Source: JAGPUQ01 sp963708735 (lineage in GTDB: Bacteria; Pseudomonadota; Gammaproteobacteria; Pseudomonadales; Porticoccaceae). Taken from it: a DNA stretch of 64,000 nt. Numbering within the stretch: position 1 is the stretch's first letter; each line of letters starts with the position of its first letter. Below are positions 26,891-35,631 of the stretch, piece by piece. The notes below the pieces were generated by a model, which saw only the letters and a program-made list of their open reading frames with translations, made no database searches and was not told the DNA's origin. Position numbers and translations under genes: made by a program. The stretch covers positions 1 to 64,000 of the forward strand of contig CAVPTW010000027.1 in the NCBI GenBank assembly GCA_963708735.1, in the 5' to 3' direction.

Positions 26891-28924
26891 ATGGTAGCGA
26901 TAACATCTTCCGGAGTGGGTTCCGGGATCGATATCGAGGGTCTGATCTCGAAACTGGTGGCGGCCGAGGGCCAGCCGGTGGAGAACCGGCTGAATAGCCG
27001 GGAGGCCCGCCTGCAGACGCAGTTATCCGCGCTCGGGACTTTCCAGGGCGCGGTAGCGGCGTTTCGCAGCGCGGTCGGAGGACTCACTACCGAGAGTGTG
27101 TTTCAAAACAGCACGGTTACATCGAGTGCGGCCACGACGGTTACGGCAACCGCTGCCGGCAATGTTGCGCCTGGCAGTTACAGTATCGATGTCGCAACTC
27201 TCGCAGCCGCGCATAGTCTCGCCAGCGGATCCTTCGCCAGCAAAACGGAGCCGGTAGCCCCCGGCACTGCCGGAATCGGAACCCTCACGTTTCGCTTCGG
27301 CACCACGACCTACGATCCCATAGCCGATATTTATGGCGGTTTTGTACCGAACCCGGAGCAGGCGGTGCGTACGGTCGCCATCGATGCGTCCAACAATTCC
27401 CTGCAAGGCATCCGCGATGCGGTCAACAAGGCCGGCATCGGCATCAATGCCTCGATCATCAATGATGGCAGCGGTTTCCGGCTGGTGTTCGCCGCCGCGG
27501 CTACCGGCGCGGCCAACAGTATCGAGGTCGGTGTCGCGGAAAGCGGCGGCGGCGCCGGCGATAACACCGATGCTACCGGGCTGTCCCGGCTCGCGTTCAA
27601 CAGTGGCGCGACCCAGATGTCGCAGACACGGGCGGCGCAGAACGCTGCGCTGACGATCAACGGACTCGCGATCAGCGGCCCCAGCAACCATCTCACGGAT
27701 GTCGTCGAGGGGCTCACTATCGATCTGGTAGCGGAGGGCTCCGCAACCATCAGTGTGGCGCAGGACAACAGCGGGGCGACCACGGCGGTCGATGCGTTTA
27801 TCAACGCCTATAACAAGCTCATCGATACCGTACAGTCCCTGACGCGCTACGACCCCGCTACGCGTCGGGCTTCCGTGTTCACCGGCGATACCATGGTCGC
27901 CGGAGTGGCATCGCGGCTGCATGCGCTGGCCACAGCGGCGGTGCCCGGCGTGACCGGCACCTATGATTCACTGGCATCGATCGGCATCAAGACCGATCCT
28001 GCGACCGGCAAGCTGGTGAAGGACAGCGTGCGCTTTGGCGCAGCGCTCAACGCCAACGCCGACGCGGTCGGGCGATTGTTTGCGATGACTGGCAGGAGTT
28101 CGGACACCCTGATCCGTTACACCGGCGCCAGCCCCACGACTGCCGCAGGCGACTACGCTGTGACGGTCTCCCAGCTGGCGACCCAGGGGCGGCTTGCGGG
28201 TAGCGCTGTGTCCGGCCCCTTCACCATCGGCGCGACGACAAACGACAGTTTTACGCTCACGGTGGATGGTGTCGCGAGCGGAACCATTACGCTCAGTCCC
28301 GGAACCTACAGCGGAACCGAGCTTGCCACGGCGCTGCAAACCCGCATCAATGAAGATGCGCGGCTGAATGCGAACTCCGCCGGGCTTGCGGTCACGGTCA
28401 CCTTCGATACCGACCATTTCGTGATCCGCTCGAACCGTTACGGCAGTGCGTCCCAGGTGTCCGCCGCGAGCGGCGCAGCGGCGACGGCGCTCGGTCTGGC
28501 GGCGGCCACGGCCACGGCGGGAGTGGATATCGCCGGCACCATCGGCGGCATCCCAGCTACCGGCTCGGGACGTTCGCTGACCGGAACCGGTGCCGCCGAG
28601 GGCCTGGCGCTTGAAGTGCTTGGCGGATCGGTTGGTGCGCGGGGAACCATAGCCTTTGCGCGGGGCATTGCCGATCGAACCAACAACTTCGTGGAAAGCC
28701 TGCTCGGCGCTCAGGACGCCATTGCCACGCGCACCCGGGGTATTCAGACCCGCATCGGCGATGTCGACGACCAGAGAACACAGCTGGCTGCCAGGCTGCA
28801 GCAGCTCGAGGACCGTTATCGGGCCCAATTTGCTGCGTTGGACAGTCTGGTCAGCACACTGCAAAGCACCGGGACTTTTCTCACTCAGCAGTTTGCCGCT
28901 CTGCCCGGAAGCAGGGCCGGTTGA
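26891..28924 (+). CDS. fliD: Filament cap protein FliD (HAP2)
   Basis: The pentameric cap that folds flagellin onto the tip; also an adhesin in some species. 677 residues, clearly longer than the 470 of E. coli or P. aeruginosa and close to Vibrio. The N-terminus ISSGVGSGIDIEGLISKLVA and the C-terminal coiled region (RIGDVDDQRTQLAARLQQLE, then YRAQFAALDSLVSTLQSTG) are conserved. The long middle (about 400-560) carries a flagellin-IN-like module (GDYAVTVSQLATQGRLAGSA). AAGGAGG precedes the start. Confidence 0.95.
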   Translation: MVAITSSGVGSGIDIEGLISKLVAAEGQPVENRLNSREARLQTQLSALGTFQGAVAAFRSAVGGLTTESVFQNSTVTSSAATTVTATAAGNVAPGSYSIDVATLAAAHSLASGSFASKTEPVAPGTAGIGTLTFRFGTTTYDPIADIYGGFVPNPEQAVRTVAIDASNNSLQGIRDAVNKAGIGINASIINDGSGFRLVFAAAATGAANSIEVGVAESGGGAGDNTDATGLSRLAFNSGATQMSQTRAAQNAALTINGLAISGPSNHLTDVVEGLTIDLVAEGSATISVAQDNSGATTAVDAFINAYNKLIDTVQSLTRYDPATRRASVFTGDTMVAGVASRLHALATAAVPGVTGTYDSLASIGIKTDPATGKLVKDSVRFGAALNANADAVGRLFAMTGRSSDTLIRYTGASPTTAAGDYAVTVSQLATQGRLAGSAVSGPFTIGATTNDSFTLTVDGVASGTITLSPGTYSGTELATALQTRINEDARLNANSAGLAVTVTFDTDHFVIRSNRYGSASQVSAASGAAATALGLAAATATAGVDIAGTIGGIPATGSGRSLTGTGAAEGLALEVLGGSVGARGTIAFARGIADRTNNFVESLLGAQDAIATRTRGIQTRIGDVDDQRTQLAARLQQLEDRYRAQFAALDSLVSTLQSTGTFLTQQFAALPGSRAG

Positions 28925-28934
28925 TGCACTCAGG

Positions 28935-29083
28935 CTGCCAGCTTGTTGAAGAACGTCGCGAGGGGGCCAGCTGCGAGACGCACGGCGCGCAGCGACCGAG
29001 ACATATCCGATAGATAGGCGAGGGAGCGAGCACCCCGCAACGAAGCAGATGGATGCCGCAGCAGTTTTTCAAAAAGCTGCTAC
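28935..29083 (+). repeat. Intergenic repeat element, copy B
   Basis: It matches copy A (start of the window) over its whole length and in the same orientation, with a few substitutions and small differences: ends CAGCTTGTTGAAGAAC and GCAGTTTTTCAAAAAGCTGC, interior block GCGCAGCGACCGAGACATAT. It lies between fliD and fliS and occupies most of that 225-base gap. No target-site duplication is obvious to the eye. Confidence 0.8.
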
Positions 29084-29149
29084 AGGTTTCCTCCGCGCGG
29101 CCGCTAAAGAAATCGGGTTCCAGCCAACCGACTTCAGCGAGGAATGCAA

Positions 29150-29560
29150 ATGCGTTACGCCAATAGCCAAAGTGCCCTGAACCAGTATCGGCAGGTGGGC
29201 GTTCACGGCGGTGTTGCCGAAGCCAGCCCGCACCGCCTGATCCAGTTGCTGATGCGCGGCGCCCAGGACAAGATCGCGTTCGCCCGTGGCTACCTGGAGC
29301 GGGGCGACTATCAGGAAAAAGGCCGGCATATCGGCGGGGCCGCCGCCATCATCGAGGCGTTGCGAACCTGCCTGGACATGGCCAGGGGCGAGGCGATTGC
29401 CGCCAATCTTGCCGCGCTGTACGAATACATGAACCGCCGCCTGCTGGAAGCCAATCTGGAAAACGATGACGCGCGGTTGGTGGAGGTTGCCGGCTTGCTG
29501 GGCCAGATCCAGTCGGCCTGGGACGCGATCGCCGACACGCCCGAGGTTGCCGTCAGATGA
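29150..29560 (+). CDS. fliS: Flagellin export chaperone FliS
   Basis: It binds the flagellin C-terminus in the cytosol and prevents early polymerisation. 136 residues from ATG 29150, an all-helical FliS fold: ALNQYRQVGVHGGVAEASPH with LIQLLMRGAQDKIAFA, a GAAAIIEALRTCLDM block and LYEYMNRRLLEANLENDDA near the end. ATG 29144 is two codons earlier, but AGGA would then almost touch it, so 29150 is preferred. It overlaps the fliT start by 4 bases. Confidence 0.93.
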   Translation: MRYANSQSALNQYRQVGVHGGVAEASPHRLIQLLMRGAQDKIAFARGYLERGDYQEKGRHIGGAAAIIEALRTCLDMARGEAIAANLAALYEYMNRRLLEANLENDDARLVEVAGLLGQIQSAWDAIADTPEVAVR

Positions 29561-29916
29561 ACAACATCAGGCGAGTTGACGGTGCCGGAGTGGCGCCTTC
29601 GACAGCGCGGGAAGCTGCTCTGGCTGCGGTAATCGGACTGGCGCGGGCCATGCTGAATGCCGCCGAGGAGGGCGATTGGGAAGAGGTTGCCAGAATCGAG
29701 GCCACGCGCCGCGAGGAGATCGGTACCTGCTTCGCTCACACTGCCGCGCACGGCAATGCCGAAGTGATTGCCGAGCGTATCAAGACCCTGATGGCCATCG
29801 ATCACCAGATCATGCTGCTGGCAACGACCGGCATGGACGATCTGCGGGACCAGCTGGGCGCATTGCGGACCGGTCGCATCGCGCGGCAGGCCTATGAATG
29901 CGCCGGCTCCGGATGA
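29557..29916 (+). CDS. fliT: FliT-like export chaperone
   Basis: A small helical protein of 119 residues whose position directly after fliS and helix pattern (ALAAVIGLARAMLNAAEEGD, then WEEVARIEATRREEIGTCF and KTLMAIDHQIMLLATTG) match FliT, the cytosolic chaperone of the filament cap protein FliD. FliT sequences diverge strongly, so the call rests on motif and context together. It overlaps fliS by ATGA. An 88-base spacer follows before the PilZ gene. Confidence 0.75.
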   Translation: MNNIRRVDGAGVAPSTAREAALAAVIGLARAMLNAAEEGDWEEVARIEATRREEIGTCFAHTAAHGNAEVIAERIKTLMAIDHQIMLLATTGMDDLRDQLGALRTGRIARQAYECAGSG

Positions 29917-30004
29917 ACCGAGATCGGGGTGGTACAGGTTTCAGCGCCGCGTTCGAGACGCATAATGGCCCATCATGAGCCGCCCGGTGCGGTAGCGAGG
30001 GTGC

Positions 30005-30562
30005 GTGGAAACATCTGCCGAATATCCGCTTGACCAGAGCCTCGCCTACGAAGGCGAGCTGGCGCTGGAGTGGCGCGCCGGGGACGCAGCAGTCACTGCG
30101 AGCCAACGGGAGCGACTCAACGCGGCGAACGAGCGGGCGTTGCGGCTGCTGGCGGTGCTGGAAGAGCACCACGCCGATACCTCTGAAGAACAGGCGTCCG
30201 GTCACGATCTGGCGCGGCTCGAGTTCAAGATCAATCTGATTCTCGAACTGATAGGCGGCTGGCTGGCCCAGCAACGTGACCAGCCGGCCCCGATCATGGC
30301 GCGCCTTTCCTCCCGCACGGTACGGTGGCAGCCGCCTGCCGCAATACCGCAGACGCAAGCCGCCGGCGAGGTGGTCCTTTATCTCCACGCTGCCCTGCCC
30401 TATCCCCTGCGCCTGCCGGCGGTCATCCACAGTGCTGGCGAGATGGTCGAGGCGCGCTTCGACGGGTTGAGCGAAACCCTGGTAGAGCTTCTGGAAAAGA
30501 CGATTTTCCGCCGTCATCGTCGCCAGGTCGCATTGACCCGACCGACGCGCGATCCCACCTGA
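30005..30562 (+). CDS. Atypical PilZ-domain protein, probable c-di-GMP-linked flagellar regulator
   Basis: 185 residues. Residues about 38-90 are predicted helical with heptad character (RLNAANERALRLLAVLEEHH, ARLEFKINLILELIGGWLAQ). A beta-rich PilZ-like part follows (AAGEVVLYLHAALPYPLRLP, EARFDGLSETL) and the end is LLEKTIFRRHRRQVA. Long helices before a divergent barrel, in a flagellar cluster, recall the tetramer-forming atypical PilZ protein XC_6012 of Xanthomonas. The canonical RxxxR and DxSxxG pair is not obvious, so c-di-GMP binding is uncertain. GTG start with GAGGG upstream. It lies before fleQ, itself a c-di-GMP sensor in Pseudomonas. Confidence 0.6.
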   Translation: METSAEYPLDQSLAYEGELALEWRAGDAAVTASQRERLNAANERALRLLAVLEEHHADTSEEQASGHDLARLEFKINLILELIGGWLAQQRDQPAPIMARLSSRTVRWQPPAAIPQTQAAGEVVLYLHAALPYPLRLPAVIHSAGEMVEARFDGLSETLVELLEKTIFRRHRRQVALTRPTRDPT

Positions 30563-30808
30563 CCGGCGGGCTCCGTCGGGGTGGAGTCGCGCCCCGCTTT
30601 CACGCAAAATGCCACCCGCTGTCGCTGTGTGTGCGTCATTGCGCAGTCGGAATGCCGACCGTGTCTCAGGACGCTTTTTGGCGACCGACGCTGCCGGGGG
30701 TGACGCAGGTCAACTGGCATGCGCGCAGGGTCCTCATGTTTGCAGCGATAATCTTGCATACAGGGAGGTGAAAAAGAATAGCGGTGAATCCGGTCGAGCA
30801 AACCAAAT

Positions 30809-32323
30809 ATGAGTCAATTGTTTCAAGACCCGCCGCTCATGGAGGGGCGGGTCTTGGTAATCGAGCGGAATCAGGAGTCACGGGCACGGTTTGCGGCGCT
30901 ACTGGCGTTCATGGAGCGCAACGCTGTGATGCTGGACGAGAGCGACGACTGGCGCGCGCATCTGTTATCGGGGCCGCCGGTGGACGCAATGATTCTCGGA
31001 GCTTGCGACCTTGGCGCGGTGGTTCGGGAGGCCTGGCGCTGCGACTCCGATCTGCCGGTACTGCTGCTTGGTCACCCGGAGCAACAAAATATTGACATTG
31101 GCGGTGAGCACAAGCTTGTCTGCCGTATCGACTCGCCCCTCACGCACCGGGCCCTGGCCGAGGCTCTGCGCCGCGCACGGCTCTTCCGCACGCGGCGCGC
31201 CGATACCGACAAGCGCCAGCCGTTGGAGCTGTTTCGCAGTCTGGTCGGCAACAGTCGCGGCATGCGCGATGTGCGCCGGTTGATCGAACAGGTGGCGGGC
31301 TCGGATGCGACCGTATTGATTCACGGTGAGTCAGGGACCGGAAAAGAGGTCGTCGCGCGCAACATTCACTACCTTTCAGCGCGCCGCGAACGCCCCTTCG
31401 TCCCCATCAATTGCGGCGCGATTCCGTCCGAACTCCTGGAGTCGGAGCTGTTCGGGCACGAGAAGGGCGCCTTCACCGGCGCGGTGGCGGCGCGTCAGGG
31501 CCGTTTCGAAATGGCCGAAGGCGGCACGTTGTTTCTCGACGAAATCGGCGACATGCCACTGCCCATGCAGGTGAAGCTGCTGCGGGTGTTGCAGGAAAAG
31601 GTATTCGAGCGGGTGGGGAGCAATCGGTCGACTCCGACCAATGTGCGGGTCGTGGCCGCGACGCATCGGAACCTGGAGGAGTTGATCGAGGCTGGCCGGT
31701 TTCGCGAAGACCTCTACTACCGGCTCAACGTATTTCCCATCGAGACGCCGGCCCTGCGCGAGCGGGTCGCAGACATTCCGCTGTTGATCCAGGAATTGAT
31801 TGCGCGCATCGAGCGGGACCAGCGCGGTTCGGTACGGCTAACGCCGGCGGCCGTGATTGCGTTGTGCCAGTACGCCTGGCCCGGCAATGTGCGCGAACTG
31901 GCCAACCTGATCGAGCGGCTCAGCATTCTGTTTCCGCTGGGCGTGGTCGACCTCGGCGATCTTCCGGAAAAATATCGGGCAGGGGCGACGGGCGAGGCGC
32001 CGGAACACAGGGCTCCATGTTCCTGTCCGGACAACATACGTCATCTGTCCCCCGAACAACTGTTTCCCGAACCTGCATTTGAGGGGTTGGGATTGCTCGG
32101 CCCGGCAATTCCGGAGCCCTCCGAGGCACGCCTGCCCCGAGCTGGCCTGAATCTCAAGGATCACCTCAGCGCCATCGAGATGAATCTCATTCGCCAGGCG
32201 CTGAAAAGCGCCGACGGCGTGGTCGCCCATGCCGCCACCTTGCTGCAAATGCGCCGCACAACCCTGGTGGAAAAGCTGCGCAAATACGGTCTGCACCGCG
32301 AGGAGGAGATGACGATTAATTGA
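30809..32323 (+). CDS. fleQ: Flagellar master regulator FleQ (sigma-54 activator)
   Basis: It activates sigma-54 flagellar promoters; in Pseudomonas it is held back by FlhG/FleN and c-di-GMP. 504 residues. The N-terminal receiver-like FleQ domain lacks a phosphorylation site (DAMILGACDLGAV at the usual place). The AAA+ core has GESGTGKE near 173, GAFTGA at 220-225 for sigma-54 contact and GGTLFLDEIGDM. A Fis-type helix-turn-helix ends the protein (AATLLQMRRTTLVEKLRKYG). The 246-base upstream gap has no sigma-54 site, fitting a top-tier gene read by a different sigma factor. Confidence 0.95.
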   Translation: MSQLFQDPPLMEGRVLVIERNQESRARFAALLAFMERNAVMLDESDDWRAHLLSGPPVDAMILGACDLGAVVREAWRCDSDLPVLLLGHPEQQNIDIGGEHKLVCRIDSPLTHRALAEALRRARLFRTRRADTDKRQPLELFRSLVGNSRGMRDVRRLIEQVAGSDATVLIHGESGTGKEVVARNIHYLSARRERPFVPINCGAIPSELLESELFGHEKGAFTGAVAARQGRFEMAEGGTLFLDEIGDMPLPMQVKLLRVLQEKVFERVGSNRSTPTNVRVVAATHRNLEELIEAGRFREDLYYRLNVFPIETPALRERVADIPLLIQELIARIERDQRGSVRLTPAAVIALCQYAWPGNVRELANLIERLSILFPLGVVDLGDLPEKYRAGATGEAPEHRAPCSCPDNIRHLSPEQLFPEPAFEGLGLLGPAIPEPSEARLPRAGLNLKDHLSAIEMNLIRQALKSADGVVAHAATLLQMRRTTLVEKLRKYGLHREEEMTIN

Positions 32324-32344
32324 CGGGCACCAGCGAGCCAATCC

Positions 32345-32358
32345 CAACCAATTGATTT
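32345..32358 (+). promoter_or_regulatory. 14-bp element shared with the flgB promoter region
   Basis: CAACCAATTGATTT here is identical to 13836-13849 and ends 17 bases before the fleS -24 element. The conserved spacing at two sigma-54 promoters suggests an activator or accessory site. The bound protein is unknown; FleQ is the natural candidate. Confidence 0.5.
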
Positions 32359-32375
32359 GTAATGTTATTTTATAG

Positions 32376-32390
32376 AGGCATGGTTTTTGC
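32376..32390 (+). promoter_or_regulatory. Sigma-54 promoter of fleSR
   Basis: AGGCAT-N5-TTGC keeps the invariant GG and GC with 10 bases between them, 67 bases before fleS. fleSR in Pseudomonas is a FleQ/sigma-54 class II operon, consistent with this site. Confidence 0.7.
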
Positions 32391-32456
32391 TGTCTTGGTT
32401 TTCAGCATCAGATTTGTGGCATCCAGTACGGGTGTCCGCTGCCACCAGGAGCAACC

Positions 32457-33734
32457 ATGGCCCAGCCCGTCCCGGCCGAGTCCACGTCTTCCGCGCCACA
32501 TCCGGCCCGCGCGCAGGAGTTGGCGCGCGCCTTCGCACTGTTTAACCACACCTCGGCGCAACTCGCGGGCTCTTATCGCGCGCTGGAAGATCGGGTTGCC
32601 GAACTCAGTGCCGAGCTCGCCGCGGTGCGCGACGAGCGGTTGCGTCAGCTTGCCGAAAAAGAACGCATCGCCAATCGATTGCAACATCTGCTCGAAGTGC
32701 TGCCGGGCGGCCTGGTGGTGGTGGACGGTGCCGGCACGGTGGTCGAGGGCAATCCGGCAGCGCTGGCGTTGCTCGGCGCAGCGCTGGTCGGTCGGTGCTG
32801 GCAGGAAGTCATCGAAGGCGCGGTGTCGCCGGAGGCTGCGAGCGGCGGCGAAATCACCCTGCGCAGCGGGCGCCGCATCAGCGTTTCGCGGCGGCCGCTC
32901 GATCCCGAGCCGGGTCAGATCGTCCTGCTGCTGGACGTCACCGACCAGCACTCGCTACGCGAGATGCTGAGCCGCCACCAACGCTTGTCGCTCATGGGGG
33001 AGATGGTGGCGAGTCTCGCCCACCAGCTTCGCACCCCGCTCTCTTCCGCGCTGCTGTACAGCTCGCAACTCGCCTCGCCGGATATTGCGCCGGCGGCCAG
33101 AACGCGCTTTGTCGAGCGCATTGTCGGACGCCTGAGGCACCTCGAAGGCATGGTCAACGAGATGCTGCAGTTCGCTCATGGCGGCGGCTTCGACACCGCT
33201 GATGTCAGGGTTCAGGATGTGGTGAACGACCTGCATAAAACCCTGGAACCGCAGTTGCAGCGGGCCGGCGCCGACTTGCAGGTCCACAACCGGATGCCGG
33301 GCGCCAGTCTGCACGGCAGCCGCGAGGCACTCCACAGCGCGCTGCTCAATCTCGCCACCAATGCGCTCCAGGCCTGCGCGCACAGTCCACGACTGCGTCT
33401 GGAGATCGATCGCGATGGCCCCGATTTCATCGAGCTGATGCTCAGCGACAACGGACCGGGGATTCCAGAGCACCTGCGTGAAAAGGTGTTCACGCCGTTT
33501 TTCACCACCCGCGCCGACGGCACCGGCCTCGGCCTGCCGGTGGTGCGGGCGATCGTTCTGGCCCATGGCGGCGACCTGTGGATGCGCTCCTCGGATGCCG
33601 GCACCACGTTCGGTTTGCGTCTTCCCTCCCGGGCGGCGACGACGCTCGCCAGTGGCGCGAGCGATGAGCGGGCGCGGATTTTTCCCGACGATCATCACGC
33701 GCAAGTCGCGCGCAACGAAAGGACAGCACCATGA
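32457..33734 (+). CDS. fleS: Flagellar sensor histidine kinase FleS
   Basis: A cytoplasmic kinase of the FleSR two-component system that turns on hook and late basal-body genes. 425 residues with no membrane segment. A helical lead, a PAS-like domain (about 80-165, LLEVLPGGLVVVDGAGTVVE), the HisKA motif SLAHQLRTPLSSALL with H189, then an HATPase domain with NLATNALQA, DNGPGIPEHL, FFTTRADGTGLGL. The ATG follows CAGGAG. It overlaps fleR by 4 bases. The signal it reads is unknown in the family. Confidence 0.94.
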   Translation: MAQPVPAESTSSAPHPARAQELARAFALFNHTSAQLAGSYRALEDRVAELSAELAAVRDERLRQLAEKERIANRLQHLLEVLPGGLVVVDGAGTVVEGNPAALALLGAALVGRCWQEVIEGAVSPEAASGGEITLRSGRRISVSRRPLDPEPGQIVLLLDVTDQHSLREMLSRHQRLSLMGEMVASLAHQLRTPLSSALLYSSQLASPDIAPAARTRFVERIVGRLRHLEGMVNEMLQFAHGGGFDTADVRVQDVVNDLHKTLEPQLQRAGADLQVHNRMPGASLHGSREALHSALLNLATNALQACAHSPRLRLEIDRDGPDFIELMLSDNGPGIPEHLREKVFTPFFTTRADGTGLGLPVVRAIVLAHGGDLWMRSSDAGTTFGLRLPSRAATTLASGASDERARIFPDDHHAQVARNERTAP

Positions 33735-35119
33735 GTGACGGTTCGATTCTGGTGGTCGAAGACGACCCTACGCTGCGGGAAGCCCTGTGTGAGACGCTGG
33801 AGCTGGCCGGGTATCCGGTGCTGGCCGCGGCGGACGGCGCCGCGGCGCTGCAGGTTCTGGAGCGCCAGCCGCGCGGGGTGAGCATGGTACTCAGCGACGT
33901 GCAGATGGCCCCGTGCGACGGTCACGCGTTGCTGCGCAAGGTCCGTGGCGTGCATCCCGATCTGCCGGTAGTGCTGATGACGGCGTACGGGACCATAGAA
34001 AAAGCCGTTACGGCCATGCGCGAGGGCGCTTCCGACTATCTCGTCAAACCGTTCGATGCGCAGGCGCTGATCGCCACGGTAAGACGTTTCTTTGCGCCCG
34101 CAGGCATTGCCACGCGCAGCGATCTGGTGGCCGAAGACCCGCGTACCCGCGAGTTGATCGCGTTGGCGGAGCGGGTCGCCCGCGCCGATATCACGGTGAT
34201 ACTCAGTGGTGAATCCGGAACCGGCAAGGAAGTCTTCGCGCGTCACATCCATGGCTGTTCGAACCGCGGCGAGCGGCCGTTTGTCGCCATCAACTGTGCG
34301 GCAATTCCGGAGAACATGCTGGAAGCCGTGCTGTTCGGCTACGAAAAGGGCGCCTTCACCGGCGCTCTCCAGGCCTGCCCGGGCAAGTTCGAACAGGCCA
34401 ATGGCGGTACCCTGCTGCTGGATGAAATTTCCGAAATGGACCTGGCGCTCCAGGCCAAGTTGCTGCGGGTTTTGCAGGAGCGGGAAGTGGAGCGTCTCGG
34501 CGGCCGTAAACTGATTACGCTCGATGTGCGTGTGCTCGCCACGACCAACCGCAATCTCGGCGAGGAAGTCGCTGCGGGACGTTTTCGCGAGGATCTGTTC
34601 TATCGCCTCAGCGTCTTTCCGCTACATCTGCCCGCACTGCGTGAGCGCCGGATGGACATCCTGCCCCTGGCACGCCAACTGGTGCAGCGCCACTGGCGCG
34701 GTGTCGGACCGGTGCCGGCCTTCACCACCGCGGCTGCCGAGCACCTGCTGTCTCACCCGTGGCCGGGTAACGTCCGCGAGCTCGACAATGTGTTGCAGCG
34801 CGCGCTGATCCTCTACAACGGCACCGAAATTGACGTTGCCGATCTCGCTCTGGGTGCCGGTCCCGCTGCTCGGTTGGCGCAAGTTCCGGTGCAACCCGAC
34901 GCCGCGCGCGATGCAGCAATCAGCGCCGCGAGCCTCGCAAGTGTCAGCAATGAATTGGGTGATGGACTGAAGAACCGGGAGCACGTGCTTATCCTGGACG
35001 CGCTGCGAGCTGTCGATGGCCGGCGCAACGAAGCCGCCGAGCGTCTCGGGATCAGCCCGCGCACGTTGCGTTACAAGCTGGCACGGATGCGGGCGGGCGG
35101 CGTGGCGCTGCCGGCCTGA
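33731..35119 (+). CDS. fleR: Flagellar response regulator FleR (NtrC family)
   Basis: The partner of FleS. 462 residues: a receiver domain with VVEDDPTLRE and phospho-acceptor D56 (SDVQMAP), a conserved lysine in LVKPFDAQ, an AAA+ domain with SGESGTGKE, KGAFTGAL and GGTLLLDEISEM, and a C-terminal Fis helix-turn-helix (AAERLGISPRTLRYKLARM). It should activate later sigma-54 promoters such as flgH-type and flhA/fliL candidates; the exact target set cannot be read. Start overlaps the fleS stop. Confidence 0.95.
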   Translation: MSDGSILVVEDDPTLREALCETLELAGYPVLAAADGAAALQVLERQPRGVSMVLSDVQMAPCDGHALLRKVRGVHPDLPVVLMTAYGTIEKAVTAMREGASDYLVKPFDAQALIATVRRFFAPAGIATRSDLVAEDPRTRELIALAERVARADITVILSGESGTGKEVFARHIHGCSNRGERPFVAINCAAIPENMLEAVLFGYEKGAFTGALQACPGKFEQANGGTLLLDEISEMDLALQAKLLRVLQEREVERLGGRKLITLDVRVLATTNRNLGEEVAAGRFREDLFYRLSVFPLHLPALRERRMDILPLARQLVQRHWRGVGPVPAFTTAAAEHLLSHPWPGNVRELDNVLQRALILYNGTEIDVADLALGAGPAARLAQVPVQPDAARDAAISAASLASVSNELGDGLKNREHVLILDALRAVDGRRNEAAERLGISPRTLRYKLARMRAGGVALPA

Positions 35120-35177
35120 AACGCGCTGGATGCTGTCCCTGCATTGTTAAGCAGAATCGTTTACTGGAGTGAATGCG

Positions 35178-35504
35178 ATGAATTCGACTGATATTTCCCA
35201 GGTGCTCGCCCAAATCCGGGTGATGTCCGGCCAGGCTCAATCTGGCGTGAAGTGGTCTGAAGGCCCAGCCGGAAATGAACCGGCAATGTTTTCTGACGTA
35301 TTGAAAAACTCCCTGGCGGCGGTCAATACCGCCCAGACCCGCGCGGGTGAGCTCGGCGAAAAATTTCAGGCCAACGATCCATCGATCGATCTGGCGCAAG
35401 TGATGGTCGCGGTGGAAAAAGCCAGCGTCTCGTTCGAAGCCATGACCCAGGTGCGCAACAAGCTGGTGGAGGCGTACCAGGAAGTCATGCGCATGCAGGT
35501 CTGA
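35178..35504 (+). CDS. fliE: Hook-basal body protein FliE
   Basis: The MS-ring/rod junction protein and first rod substrate of the export gate. 108 residues from ATG 35178 (enteric 104), with GGAG 8 bases upstream. A GTG three codons earlier is less well placed. The C-terminal FliE signature is clear: FSDVLKNSLAAVNTAQTRAG, NDPSIDLAQVMVAVEKASVS and FEAMTQVRNKLVEAYQEVMR. It heads the fliEFGHIJ(K) run. A GG..GC pair upstream (35131-35146) has an 11-base spacing and is not a good sigma-54 site. Confidence 0.95.
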   Translation: MNSTDISQVLAQIRVMSGQAQSGVKWSEGPAGNEPAMFSDVLKNSLAAVNTAQTRAGELGEKFQANDPSIDLAQVMVAVEKASVSFEAMTQVRNKLVEAYQEVMRMQV

Positions 35505-35631
35505 TGCCGCAGGCACGACAAGACGGTAAGCGCTCAGCGGGGACGTCTGCACACAGGTTGAAGCAAGGTAACGGAGCGGGCCGTATTTGTCCGCGGTACA
35601 CGGGTTGTCGAACACGAGAGCACGCATCGAA

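Noticed and set aside
28881..29072. Short minus-strand ORF similar to one near the start of the window
   Set aside because: The similarity reflects the repeated DNA element. The frames run through the inverted ends and show no ribosome site, so they are not taken as a gene family.
29106..29132. TAAAGAAA..GCCAACCG before fliS as a sigma-28 promoter
   Set aside because: Spacer is 10 rather than 11 and the -10 box keeps only the first half.
35131..35146. Sigma-54-like GG..GC pair before fliE
   Set aside because: The spacing is 11 bases instead of 10 and neither box matches the consensus well.
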